From Mesorhizobium sp. SARCC-RB16n (GTDB lineage: Bacteria; Pseudomonadota; Alphaproteobacteria; Rhizobiales; Rhizobiaceae), in assembly GCF_008520305.1 (NCBI RefSeq), contig NZ_ML703279.1, positions 186,001 through 250,000 on the forward strand: DNA of 64,000 bases. Reading direction: 5' to 3'. The notes beneath the pieces were generated by a model. That model had not been told where the DNA came from. It did no database searches and saw only the letters and a list, made by a program, of their open reading frames with translations. The translations under genes were made by a program, and so were the position numbers. Position 1 is the first letter of the stretch. The number at the start of each line of letters is the position of its first letter. Below, piece by piece: positions 52,284-62,541 of the stretch.

Positions 52284-52961
52284 TCAGCGATGTGTCAGCG
52301 CTTCCAGCGCCTCGGCGGCGGCTTCGAGAATGGCGATCGCCTCGGCCTGCTTTTCGGCCGGGGCATCGACGATGTCGCCGAGCGCCCCGCGCAGCCGGTG
52401 GCGGATGGCGCGGAATTCGTCACGCGTTTCCGAGCGCTCGCCACGGCCGCCACGGCCACCGCGACGATCCTCGCCATCGTCGTTCCAGCCGAACCATTCG
52501 CGCGCCTTGGCCATCTTGCGGCCGAAGCGTTCGAGATGTTCGAGCACGCCGTCGATCATCTCGCGGTTGTCGGCGAGATGCGCCTGCCCGGCCTCGGTGA
52601 TCGAGAACACCTTCTTGTTGCCTTCGCTCGACGAGACGGCATAGCCGGCCTCTTCCAGAAAGGTCAGCGTCGGGTAGACCACGCCCGGGCTCGGGCTGTA
52701 GATGCCGCTGGTGCGCTCTTCCAGCGCCTTGATGATATCGTAGCCATGGCGCGGCGCCTCGGCCAGCAGCGAGAGCGTGATCAGCTTGAGATCGCCATCG
52801 GCGAGCATCCGCCCGGCGCGGAAGAAGTCGCCCGGGCCGCCGCGTCCGCCGCCCCTGCCCCCGAACGGACCGAAGCCGCCGCCCCCTCTGCCGCCGAACT
52901 TGCCGGCCATGTGCATGAACATGCGTTCGCCGAAATGATGATGATCGGAATGTCTGTGCAT
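52284..52961 (-). CDS. PadR-family regulator
   Basis: A 225-residue protein with a Gly/His-rich N-terminal extension (about 1-48). The PadR winged HTH follows (LITLSLLAEAPRHGYDIIKALEERTSGIYSPSPGVVYPTLTFLEEAG), then a helical C-terminal part. The His- and Gly-rich leader (HRHSDHHHFGE) is unusual and might bind metal. Its start is preceded by an aagga site. Repeats upstream are the likely operator. Confidence 0.9.
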   Translation of the reverse strand: MHRHSDHHHFGERMFMHMAGKFGGRGGGGFGPFGGRGGGRGGPGDFFRAGRMLADGDLKLITLSLLAEAPRHGYDIIKALEERTSGIYSPSPGVVYPTLTFLEEAGYAVSSSEGNKKVFSITEAGQAHLADNREMIDGVLEHLERFGRKMAKAREWFGWNDDGEDRRGGRGGRGERSETRDEFRAIRHRLRGALGDIVDAPAEKQAEAIAILEAAAEALEALTHR

Positions 52962-52980
52962 TGATTGCTCCTTAAGTTCT

Positions 52981-53046
52981 ATCTTACGATATATCTTAAT
53001 TAGGCGCGTGTCGCTATGCGGTCAAGATATATCTTACGATGTATCT
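52981..53046. promoter_or_regulatory. Two direct repeats upstream of the PadR gene
   Basis: atcttacgatatatct at 52981-52996 and atcttacgatgtatct at 53031-53046, 50 bases apart and both partly palindromic. They lie between the PadR and patatin genes. Confidence 0.8.
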
Positions 53047-53198
53047 GGACCTAGCTCCAAGGCTTGCCGCAGTGCCAACACACGCCACCGCCGGGCGTCT
53101 TGCAGCTGCGGCATCACGAATGCGTGCTGTTGCTTGTCCGGCGAAACAAACCCGGCAACCGCCGCGAATTCCTGCCAAGGGCGTACAGGGAGGTTGCC

Positions 53199-54065
53199 AT
53201 GCCATCAGGAACAGACGGCAGGATCGCGCTGGTGCTGGCGGGAGGCGGCAGTTTCGGCGCCGTCCAGGTCGGCATGTTGAAGGCCTTGGTCGCGGCCGGC
53301 GTCAGGGCCGATTTCGTCGTCGGCTCCAGCGTCGGTGCCATCAACGGCGCCTACTACGCCGCCGCTGGAACGGTGGAGACCATCGCGCGGCTGGAAACGC
53401 TGTGGCGAAAAATCACCCGCAACGACGTCTTTCCGGTCAGCTGGCGCTCGATGCTGGGCTTCGCGGCACGACGGGATTTCCTGTCCGCCTCGCACGGCAT
53501 CCGCAATCTCGTCGAACGCAACCTGCCCTATCGCAATCTCGAAGATGCGCCGATCCCGATCCACATCATCGCCACCGATCTGTTTTCCGGCGAGGCGGTG
53601 GTGCTGTCGCACGGCAATGCCGCCGATGCGATCGCCGCTTCCAGCGCCATTCCCGTGGCGTTTGCGCCGGTAAAGGTCGGCGACCGGCTGCTGATCGACG
53701 CCGCCGTCACCTCCAACACACCCATTCATGTCGCGGTCGGCCTCGGCGCGCGCCGGCTGATTGTGCTGCCGACCGGCTTTGCCTGCAATCTCAGTGCCGC
53801 CCCTCAAGGCGCGATCGCCAATGGCTTGCACGCACTGACCCTGATGATTGCCCGTCAACTGGTCCGCGAACTCGATCATCTGCCCGACGACGTCGATTAC
53901 GCCATCGTGCCGTCGCTCTGCCCGCTGGCCGGCTCGCCTTACGATTTTACGCGCACGGCCGCCCTGATCGATGACGCTGAGAGATCGACGCAGAGTTGGA
54001 TCGAGGCCGGCGGACTGTCTCAGCGCGCCATTCCCAACCAGCTGCGCCCACACAGCCATCACTGA
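53199..54065 (+). CDS. Patatin-like phospholipase
   Basis: A 288-residue protein starting MPSGTDGRIALVLAGGG after a ggagg site. The oxyanion loop is GGGSFG (residues 15-20); the nucleophile is S44 in GSSVG; the aspartate is in the later IDAAVTSN stretch (the usual DG(A/G) reads DAA). It is probably a lipid acyl hydrolase. No signal peptide. It sits alone, divergent from the PadR gene. Confidence 0.88.
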   Translation: MPSGTDGRIALVLAGGGSFGAVQVGMLKALVAAGVRADFVVGSSVGAINGAYYAAAGTVETIARLETLWRKITRNDVFPVSWRSMLGFAARRDFLSASHGIRNLVERNLPYRNLEDAPIPIHIIATDLFSGEAVVLSHGNAADAIAASSAIPVAFAPVKVGDRLLIDAAVTSNTPIHVAVGLGARRLIVLPTGFACNLSAAPQGAIANGLHALTLMIARQLVRELDHLPDDVDYAIVPSLCPLAGSPYDFTRTAALIDDAERSTQSWIEAGGLSQRAIPNQLRPHSHH

Positions 54066-54156
54066 CCCATGTCGCCCAAAAGCATGCCCTCGGGCCTGAC
54101 TTGAGGGCGGGCAGTGGTTCTGGGGGCAACGACATGCATCAAGACAAAGGTTGACG

Positions 54157-54549
54157 CTACCAGCGGCGGTTGCGCCGGTTCCAGGCATAGAGCAGATCGG
54201 CGAACCGGTCGTAGCCAAAGCGCGTCAGCGGCACGACGACGGGGTTGCCGAACAGCTTGGCGAGCCAGCCCTCGCCCGGCGTTAACAGCCACACGGCGAC
54301 AGCGACATCTGCGCCGACAAGCAACCTGCCCTGCGCGTCGGTGGCGTGCAGCCGGCGACGGATGTCCTCCAGCGAGGCGCCAAACTGGGAAAGCGCATCC
54401 GGCTCCAGGTTGATGTCGCGGAACTCGATCCGCCCGGCCTTGACCGCCTCGATCAGCCGCCGCTTCTGCCGGCTTATGCCCGCATCGCAGACGGGACAGC
54501 GCGTGTTATACCAGACGGTCAACAAAGACGTGGTTCCGCTACCAGTCAC
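54157..54549 (-). CDS. DUF393 (DCC family) thiol-oxidoreductase-like protein
   Basis: A 130-residue protein from a GTG that overlaps the upstream stop (GTGA). It holds WYNTRCPVCDAGISRQKR near the N-terminus, the CxxC motif of the DCC thiol-disulfide family, and FGYDRFADLLYAWNRR at the end. Cytoplasmic or membrane-near. It is coupled to the DUF333-type gene. Confidence 0.85.
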   Translation of the reverse strand: MTGSGTTSLLTVWYNTRCPVCDAGISRQKRRLIEAVKAGRIEFRDINLEPDALSQFGASLEDIRRRLHATDAQGRLLVGADVAVAVWLLTPGEGWLAKLFGNPVVVPLTRFGYDRFADLLYAWNRRNRRW

Positions 54550-54809
54550 TTGCCGCGCATCGCGGCCTTCGGCCCGACGCATTTGTTGTCGCGAAACAGC
54601 GCCCACTCCTCGCACAGGCGCCCGTTGGGCAGGCGGCAAAACCCGTATTCATTGCCGGCCTTGTCCTTCCTGACCACGAAGCGGCCGCCGATCGCACCGC
54701 AATGGACCGATGCCGGATTGGCCATGCCGACCTTTTGCGCGGCGCCGGCATCGACGGGCATCAACGACATCAAGGCAAGACCGACGGCCAGTATCGAAAA
54801 ATTGTTCAT
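54546..54809 (-). CDS. DUF333-family secreted protein
   Basis: An 87-residue protein starting MNNFSILAVGLAL after an aaggaga site. A signal peptide (about 1-24) ends in AGA. The mature part is the DUF333 motif: MANPASVHCGAIGGRF, then YGFCRLPNGRLCEEWAL. It is periplasmic or a small lipoprotein-like protein; function unknown. Its stop overlaps the next gene. Confidence 0.85.
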   Translation of the reverse strand: MNNFSILAVGLALMSLMPVDAGAAQKVGMANPASVHCGAIGGRFVVRKDKAGNEYGFCRLPNGRLCEEWALFRDNKCVGPKAAMRGK

Positions 54810-54940
54810 GCGATCTCTCCTTGGCAGCATGTCTACCACGGCGAGGCGTCCTGTCCCGAGGCGGCTGTCAAACTTGTCGGAACGCGCGCCGGATCAAGTG
54901 CCGTCGAGGCGGCACCTGATCCGGCTATCCGCAAACCTCA

Positions 54941-55234
54941 TCATCCAAGTGAGGTGATGATCTCACGATAGGCGAACTCCGGAAATGCCTTCAGCGTCCG
55001 CGTCCTGATGTTGCCGGCCGCCGCCAGCATCAGCGAGAAACGCGCCAGGATCGCGTCGTCGGGCGCCTCGACCACCGCCACCATGTCGTACTCGCCCATG
55101 GTCAGGTAGAACGCCTTGAACGATCCGCCCATTTCGCCCAACTGCTTCCTGGCGGCATCGAGCCGCTTTGGTGACTCGCGCACATTTTTGGCGCCCTGCT
55201 CCGTCCAGTTCATAAGCACGATGTAGCTTGTCAT
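54941..55234 (-). CDS. GYD-domain protein
   Basis: A 97-residue protein starting MTSYIVLMNWTEQG after a ggaggg site. It fits the GYD domain (YLTMGEYDMVAVVEAPDD). A small soluble protein of ferredoxin-like fold; function unknown. Divergent from the dioxygenase gene. Confidence 0.88.
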   Translation of the reverse strand: MTSYIVLMNWTEQGAKNVRESPKRLDAARKQLGEMGGSFKAFYLTMGEYDMVAVVEAPDDAILARFSLMLAAAGNIRTRTLKAFPEFAYREIITSLG

Positions 55235-55467
55235 GGCACACCTCCCTCCGGGGCCACGGAGCGCGGCACTCAGGCCGTGGGTCTGTCGACACGGCCTCGA
55301 CCGGGGCGGGCAACCGGGTTCTCGCCCGAAAAATGCATCCGACGTCGGATTATCCTCCCGCTGCCAACGTCCCGCAAGCGCTACCGCGCCGGGACCCATT
55401 GCAGTGAGCGCGGCCAGTTGAAGCCCGTTTGAAAACCCGCTTGATTGAGGCAATCTCCGTCGTGGCC

Positions 55468-56580
55468 ATGGCGGAAAATCCCACGCTGACGTCCATGACC
55501 GATCCAGCCGCGGAGGGCTTCATGCGCGAGACAACACACCTGCCACCGGTACAGATCGACATTCCCGCCGCATGGATCGGCGAGGACATGGCGAAGCATC
55601 CCGAGAGTTGGCTGATCGAACTGGACCCTGCAGACGTCGCCGAGCTGGAATTGGCGGCGACCGGCTTTCTCGCTCGCTCACACGATATCGGCGGTCTGAC
55701 CCAGGCTGATTTCCCCTTGCCCCGGCTTGCCGGCCATCTTGCCGCGCTTCGCGAAAAACTGATTGCCGGAATTGGCTTCGAGGTGCTGCGCGGTCTCCGG
55801 GTGGAAAGATATTCCGCCGAGATGGCGGCAACGATCTTCTGCGGAATTGGCGCCCATCTGGGTAGCGCGCGGTCCCAGAATGCCCAGGGCCACATCCTCG
55901 GCCATGTCCGCGACATCGGCGCCGACGCCAGGGACACCAAGACGCGCATCTACCAGACGGCGGAACGCCAGACGTTTCACACCGATTCCGCCGATGTCGT
56001 CGGCCTGCTTTGCCTGCAAGATGCCATGCAAGGCGGCGAGTCCCTGCTGGTCAGCACGGTGACGATCTACAACGAGATGCGCAAAAGACGGCCTGATCTG
56101 GTCCGCCTGCTGTTTGACCCGATTGCCACCGACCGGCGCGGCGAAATACCCGAGGGCGAGAAACCCTATTTCGAAATCCCGGTGCTCAGCTGGCATGCCG
56201 GACTGCTGACCGGCGTCTATCAGCGCCAGTACATCGACAGCGCGCAACGCTTTCCCGATGCCATGCGGCTCACCGCCGCCCATGTCGAGGCGCTGGACCT
56301 CTTCGACGGCCTCGCCAATGATCCGAAGCTGAACCTGTCGATGCGGCTTCGGCCCGGCGACATGCAGTTCGTCTACAATCATTCGCTGCTTCACGACCGC
56401 ATGGGCTTTCGCGATTGGCCTGAACCGGACAAACGGCGCCATATGCTGCGCCTGTGGCTGTCTATCCCCGGCGACCGCCCGCTGCCCGATTGCTTCAGGC
56501 AGCGTTATGGCTCGATCCAGATCGGCGACCGGGGCGGCATTATCGTCAAGGGTGCACGGCTGAACGTGCCGTTGCTTTGA
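55468..56580 (+). CDS. TauD/TfdA-family Fe(II)/2-oxoglutarate dioxygenase
   Basis: A 370-residue protein. The iron-binding HxD is H171/D173 (FHTDSAD); the second His is in the late MQFVYNHSLLHDR stretch. It is longer than TauD and in the range of the larger TfdA-like enzymes. Starts at 55429 (TTG), 55468 and 55495 are all in frame; I give the middle one. The substrate is unknown. It ends just before a terminator convergent with rpoD. Confidence 0.82.
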   Translation: MAENPTLTSMTDPAAEGFMRETTHLPPVQIDIPAAWIGEDMAKHPESWLIELDPADVAELELAATGFLARSHDIGGLTQADFPLPRLAGHLAALREKLIAGIGFEVLRGLRVERYSAEMAATIFCGIGAHLGSARSQNAQGHILGHVRDIGADARDTKTRIYQTAERQTFHTDSADVVGLLCLQDAMQGGESLLVSTVTIYNEMRKRRPDLVRLLFDPIATDRRGEIPEGEKPYFEIPVLSWHAGLLTGVYQRQYIDSAQRFPDAMRLTAAHVEALDLFDGLANDPKLNLSMRLRPGDMQFVYNHSLLHDRMGFRDWPEPDKRRHMLRLWLSIPGDRPLPDCFRQRYGSIQIGDRGGIIVKGARLNVPLL

Positions 56581-56591
56581 CGCCTGAAACG

Positions 56592-56617
56592 AAAAAAGGG
56601 CGCCAAACGGCGCCCTT
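56592..56617 (-). terminator. Rho-independent terminator after rpoD
   Basis: Read on the minus strand: aagggcgcc, loop, ggcgccctt with six T. It is 27 bases after the rpoD stop and could also end the plus-strand dioxygenase gene. Confidence 0.88.
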
Positions 56618-56643
56618 AACTCTCGTGATAGATAGAAATGAAC

Positions 56644-58668
<2,025 letters not shown>

Positions 58669-58797
58669 AGTCTTTATTTTCTCCTAGCGGCCGGCTATCG
58701 GGGCCGCGTCAGCTGTCGGACCAGTCAAATCGGATACGCCCGTTTTTCTAAACGCGCTTTACCCGGCCCATAAACTGCATCCACTCTTTTGTTTGGC

Positions 58798-58842
58798 GCA
58801 TGCCGTTGCCCCAAAACCGGGTTCCACTCTTGGGCGGCATGC
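58798..58842. repeat. Palindromic intergenic element of rhizobial type
   Basis: gcatgccg at 58798-58805 pairs with cggcatgc at 58835-58842, and an inner stem pairs cccaa with ttggg. I recall this family (small palindromic units with a cccaaaa core) as common in Rhizobiales genomes. It sits in the 425-base gap between dnaG and rpoD; I see no gene in that gap. Confidence 0.75.
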
Positions 58843-59093
58843 ATTAAGTCCAGATTAACCCTGATATCTGTGGCAGGCGGGCTGCCTGTCCAGTGACCAG
58901 GACCTTACATCGCTTGTTTCCCGTCGATGCGGGTGCGGGTTAACGTTTCGAATCGTCCTGATTCCGCCATTCTGTCAGAAGGTCAAGCGGCTCTGGCATG
59001 ATTCGCATGAAAAAAGCGAATCAATTACCCGACTTAGCGCGCCGCGCCCCAAAAGGAGGCATGGCAACGCCTTCATTCCGCACTCGCTTGCAC

Positions 59094-61025
59094 TTAGGCT
59101 CGCCCAGCCCTGCCCGACGAAACGCCGAATCCTTCGATCAGCGCTTCCGTCGCTTGTACATCCTGAAATTGCGCCTGAATTTCGATCAGATGGCGGAAGT
59201 TTTCATCCGAAGGATCAGCTTCGAGCGCCGCTTCCGCCTGTTTCAGCTCCTTATGTAAGGTGCGCGCGCTGCGCTGCAAGTGCAACGCCTGGTTCAGAGC
59301 GTCGCGGGCATCCTCGAGGGCCGCCGTCTCCAGCGCCGGCCATTGCCGCGCCCGCTTGATCAGGCCGACGGCGCGCTCCCAGATCTCGGCGCAGCCGGCG
59401 CGTTCGATCGTCGCCACCACGGCGTGGCGGTCATTGGCCATGTCATGCGCCATCGCATCGAGGATGGCGGCGTGCAGCCTGTTCAGGTCGGAGTTGGCGA
59501 GGTCGAGGAACTCGACATGGGCGAAGTTCTCATCGATCAACGCCGGATGGTTGACCAATGCCACGATGATCGTCGCCTCGCGCACCGACATCGCCTCGCC
59601 GCGCCTGACCAGCGCCGACTGGCCGAGGCTTTCGGTGATCGCCATGCGGCCGCCGCCGGCCTTGGCGAATTGCCCGCCGGGTGCGGGCTTGCCCTGGCCG
59701 CGCTGGCCGCCGTCCTGACGACCTTGCCGCGCATTGCGCTGGGAGCCGAAGAAGCTCAGCACCCGCTCGCGCATCTCCTGTTGATAGTGGTAGCGCAGAC
59801 TTTCGTCGCGGATGCGGCTGGTCAGTTCGCGCAGCGTCTTCTCGAGCTCGGCCCGCCGCTCGGGCGTGTCGAAGACGCCACCCGCCGTCTCGCGCATCCA
59901 CAAGAGGTCGACCAGCGGCCGCGCTTCTGTCAGCACCGCGCGGAAGGCTTCCGGCCCCTCGGCCTTGACCAGGTCGTCGGGATCCTTGCCTTCCGGCAGC
60001 AGCGCGAAGCGCGCCGAGCGTCCGGCCTGCACTGACGGCAGCGCCATGTCGGCTGCCCGCCAGGCCGCCTTCAGCCCGGCCTTGTCGCCGTCGAAGCACA
60101 GCATCGGCTCCGGCGCCATGCGCCATAGCAGTTCGAGCTGGTTTTCGGTGAGCGCGGTGCCGAGCGGCGCCACGACATTCTCGAAACCGGCCTGCGCCAG
60201 CGCGATCACGTCCATGTAGCCTTCGACGGCGATGACGGTGCCGCCCTTGGCCAGGGCTTTGCGCGCACGGGCGAAATTGTAGAGCACATTGCCCTTGTGG
60301 AAGAGTTCGGTATCGGGCGAGTTCATGTATTTGGCGAGCGCATCGGGCGCCAGCGCGCGGCCGCCAAAGGCGATGATCTTGCCACGCGAATCCGGGATCG
60401 GGAACATGATGCGGTCGCGGAACCAGTCATAGGAGACCGGAATGTCGTCGCCATGCCGCACCAGCCCGCAGGCCTCGATATCGGCTTTCGGCACACCCTT
60501 GGCCGCCAGATGCTCCTTCAACGCATTGCGGCTGTCGGGCGCGAAGCCGAGCCGGAACGACTGCTGTGTCGCCGGCGTCAGCCCACGGTCGCGCAGATAG
60601 GCGCGGGCCTTGGCGCCCTCAGGCCCTTGCAGGCGCTCCTGGAAAAAGGCGGTCGCCATCTCCATGACATCAGTCAGGCTGGCGCGTTCCTTCTCGCGCC
60701 GCTCCTCCTGCACGTCGCGGACCGGCATCGGCACGCCGGCCATGTCGGCGATCTTCTCGACCGCCTCGGGAAAACTCAGTCCTTCGAGCTCGGCCAGGAA
60801 CTTGAAATGGTCACCCGAGACCGAGCAGCCAAAACAGTGGTAGCGGCCCTTCTTGTCCTCGCAGTGGAAGGATGGGCTCTTCTCGCCATGGAACGGGCAA
60901 CACGCCCAATAGTCGCCGCGCGACGCGTTGGTCTTCTTGCGATCCCATGCGACGCGCTGGCCGATAACCTGTGAAATCGGCACGCGGTCGCGTATCTCGT
61001 CGAGGAAGGCGGGCGGAAATCGCAT
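59094..61025 (-). CDS. dnaG: DNA primase
   Basis: A 643-residue primase. The N-terminal CHC2 zinc finger is CPFHGEKSPSFHCED plus YHCFGCSVSGD (residues about 43-75). The catalytic TOPRIM core lies around VIAVEGYMDVIALAQAG and PMLCFDGDKAG, and a DnaB-binding helicase-interaction domain (ATIIVALVNHPALI) fills the C-terminus. It makes RNA primers at the replication fork. Upstream of rpoD as in many bacteria. Confidence 0.96.
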   Translation of the reverse strand: MRFPPAFLDEIRDRVPISQVIGQRVAWDRKKTNASRGDYWACCPFHGEKSPSFHCEDKKGRYHCFGCSVSGDHFKFLAELEGLSFPEAVEKIADMAGVPMPVRDVQEERREKERASLTDVMEMATAFFQERLQGPEGAKARAYLRDRGLTPATQQSFRLGFAPDSRNALKEHLAAKGVPKADIEACGLVRHGDDIPVSYDWFRDRIMFPIPDSRGKIIAFGGRALAPDALAKYMNSPDTELFHKGNVLYNFARARKALAKGGTVIAVEGYMDVIALAQAGFENVVAPLGTALTENQLELLWRMAPEPMLCFDGDKAGLKAAWRAADMALPSVQAGRSARFALLPEGKDPDDLVKAEGPEAFRAVLTEARPLVDLLWMRETAGGVFDTPERRAELEKTLRELTSRIRDESLRYHYQQEMRERVLSFFGSQRNARQGRQDGGQRGQGKPAPGGQFAKAGGGRMAITESLGQSALVRRGEAMSVREATIIVALVNHPALIDENFAHVEFLDLANSDLNRLHAAILDAMAHDMANDRHAVVATIERAGCAEIWERAVGLIKRARQWPALETAALEDARDALNQALHLQRSARTLHKELKQAEAALEADPSDENFRHLIEIQAQFQDVQATEALIEGFGVSSGRAGRA

Positions 61026-61132
61026 CGGGGAACTCGTTTCGCTACCATATAATCATGCCCGCGATTTCAGACGACCCCTAATGCGGACGATGCCCGGTTT
61101 CTACAGGCAACGCGACCCTCCGGTGCCGCTGA

Positions 61133-61498
61133 TCAGTCGCCGTCGTCGACCAAACTCTCGATCGGCAATTCGAGAGCGCGGGCAATCCGCAGCCAAAGCG
61201 TGACGTCCCCACCGCGCTTTCCGTTCTCGATGTCCGAAAGATAGTTCTGGGTCACGCCCAAGGAGGCAGCGAGAACGGCCTGGGTCTGCTTGCGGTATCT
61301 GCGCCAAAAAGCGAGTGGAGAGACCGCGCCGACAAGTGCTCGTGCTTCATCGGGCGTAAGGCCGGGAAGCTGCCCGGCACGAAACCCGCCAAGCGCCTGC
61401 GCATGCTCCAGCGATTCACGAAGGGCTTCCAGTTCGCTGCGAGGCAAGATGGCCAATTCCTCGCCACCTGGGGTCGTGACATAGGCGATGTTGTTCAT
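61133..61498 (-). CDS. HTH antitoxin-type regulator
   Basis: A 121-residue protein. The C-terminal half is an XRE-type HTH (LGVTQNYLSDIENGKRGGDVTLWLRIARALELP). The N-terminal part is an unknown, mostly helical domain. It follows the RelE-type gene by 12 bases on the same strand, the reverse order used by HigBA-like modules (toxin first). It would bind and neutralise the toxin and repress the operon. Confidence 0.85.
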   Translation of the reverse strand: MNNIAYVTTPGGEELAILPRSELEALRESLEHAQALGGFRAGQLPGLTPDEARALVGAVSPLAFWRRYRKQTQAVLAASLGVTQNYLSDIENGKRGGDVTLWLRIARALELPIESLVDDGD

Positions 61499-61510
61499 CC
61501 CGGCATTCCT

Positions 61511-61759
61511 TCAATCATAAACCGATCCACGCGGTCCGATCTTGGTCACGATGATCTCTTGATCCGTCTCTTCGAAGATCACGCGATAGTCGCCGACCCT
61601 TAAGCGCAGGGCCGAGGATCCCTGCAAGGCCTTGACGCTGTTGGCAAGCGTACTCGCATCCCTGGCATAGGTTTCGATCTTCGATAAAATCCTCTCGGCA
61701 TCGACCCGATGCTTTCGCAACGCTTTTGCCGCCAGAGGCAGAAGTATGATCCGCTTCAC
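61511..61759 (-). CDS. RelE/ParE-superfamily toxin
   Basis: An 82-residue protein of the RelE/HigB-type fold (MKRIILLPLAAKALRKH, SALRLRVGDYRVIFEETDQEIIVTKIGPRGSVYD). The RVGDYRVIF strand is typical; it would cut ribosome-bound mRNA. First gene of the pair. An operator palindrome lies six bases upstream of its start. Confidence 0.88.
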   Translation of the reverse strand: MKRIILLPLAAKALRKHRVDAERILSKIETYARDASTLANSVKALQGSSALRLRVGDYRVIFEETDQEIIVTKIGPRGSVYD

Positions 61760-61764
61760 CGTTT

Positions 61765-61787
61765 AAATATCGCACATTGTGATATTT
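61765..61787. promoter_or_regulatory. Operator palindrome upstream of the toxin gene
   Basis: aaatatc, nine bases, gatattt; a simple inverted repeat right at the promoter of the toxin-antitoxin pair. Confidence 0.7.
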
Positions 61788-61820
61788 TCGGCAAGGCGGG
61801 TCGACTGGATAGGATGAGCC

Positions 61821-61849
61821 AAAAAGAAGGCGACCCTCACGGGCCGCCT
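61821..61849 (-). terminator. Rho-independent terminator
   Basis: Minus strand: aggcggccc, short loop, gggtcgcct then tcttttt. It follows the RcnB-like gene. A second stem, gaaaggccggc and gccggctttc, lies at 61856-61881. Confidence 0.85.
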
Positions 61850-61889
61850 GCTATCGAAAGGCCGGCGAGATGCCGGCTTTCGTCGACAA

Positions 61890-62252
61890 TTATTGCGCGG
61901 CGAGCGCGCCGAAGACGACGCCGGAGAGAATGCCGACCAGCACATAGTCATTGCCGACGCGGATCCATTCCTGGCCGCGGCCGGGACGATGCAGGCCATA
62001 GCGGCCATAGTCGCGGATCGGCTGGTGACGCTTCCAGTTGGAATATTTCTGGCCATTGCGCCAATGATTGCGCTTCACGACGACCTTCTTCTTCACCACG
62101 CGCTTCTCGACATGCCTGCCGGGCTTCTGCCAGTCGACTTTCGTGTAGTTCGACTGCGGCGCCACCGGCGCGTTCATCGGCGCTGCCTGGCCGGTGAGCG
62201 AGGTGGCCGCCAGCATCGAGAAAGCGAGAGCGGAAAGAACAATGCGTTTCAT
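61890..62252 (-). CDS. RcnB-family periplasmic protein
   Basis: A 120-residue protein with a signal peptide (1-23). The mature part has a Lys/Arg-rich linker, then GQKYSNWKRHQPIRDYGRYGLHRPGRGQEWIRVGNDYVLV, the RcnB motif. RcnB of E. coli adjusts nickel/cobalt efflux; whether this one does is not shown. Several copies are usual in rhizobia. A segment at the end (ILSGVVFGALAAQ) may touch the membrane. Confidence 0.88.
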   Translation of the reverse strand: MKRIVLSALAFSMLAATSLTGQAAPMNAPVAPQSNYTKVDWQKPGRHVEKRVVKKKVVVKRNHWRNGQKYSNWKRHQPIRDYGRYGLHRPGRGQEWIRVGNDYVLVGILSGVVFGALAAQ

Positions 62253-62541
62253 CAGAAGTCTCCTTGGTTGTCGATGCCAGAGGAATAACGGCCAGGGGAT
62301 GAACTGAAACTGAACGCCAGCATTACAATTCCGTAATGGAATCTTGTGGTTAGAATGGCAAGTTGCCCATGTAGCCGAAGCGCGTTTCCCATACCCGCCA
62401 CATCTTGCCGCAGGGGTCGAAATTTGTTATCCGGCTAAAGTGAATCGACCCTATAATGGTTGCTGCGATGTTGATGAATCACACCCTGTTCCATCCGGGT
62501 TTGCTCACCGCGCCGCTGGCGCCCACCGGGCCATCGCGGCC

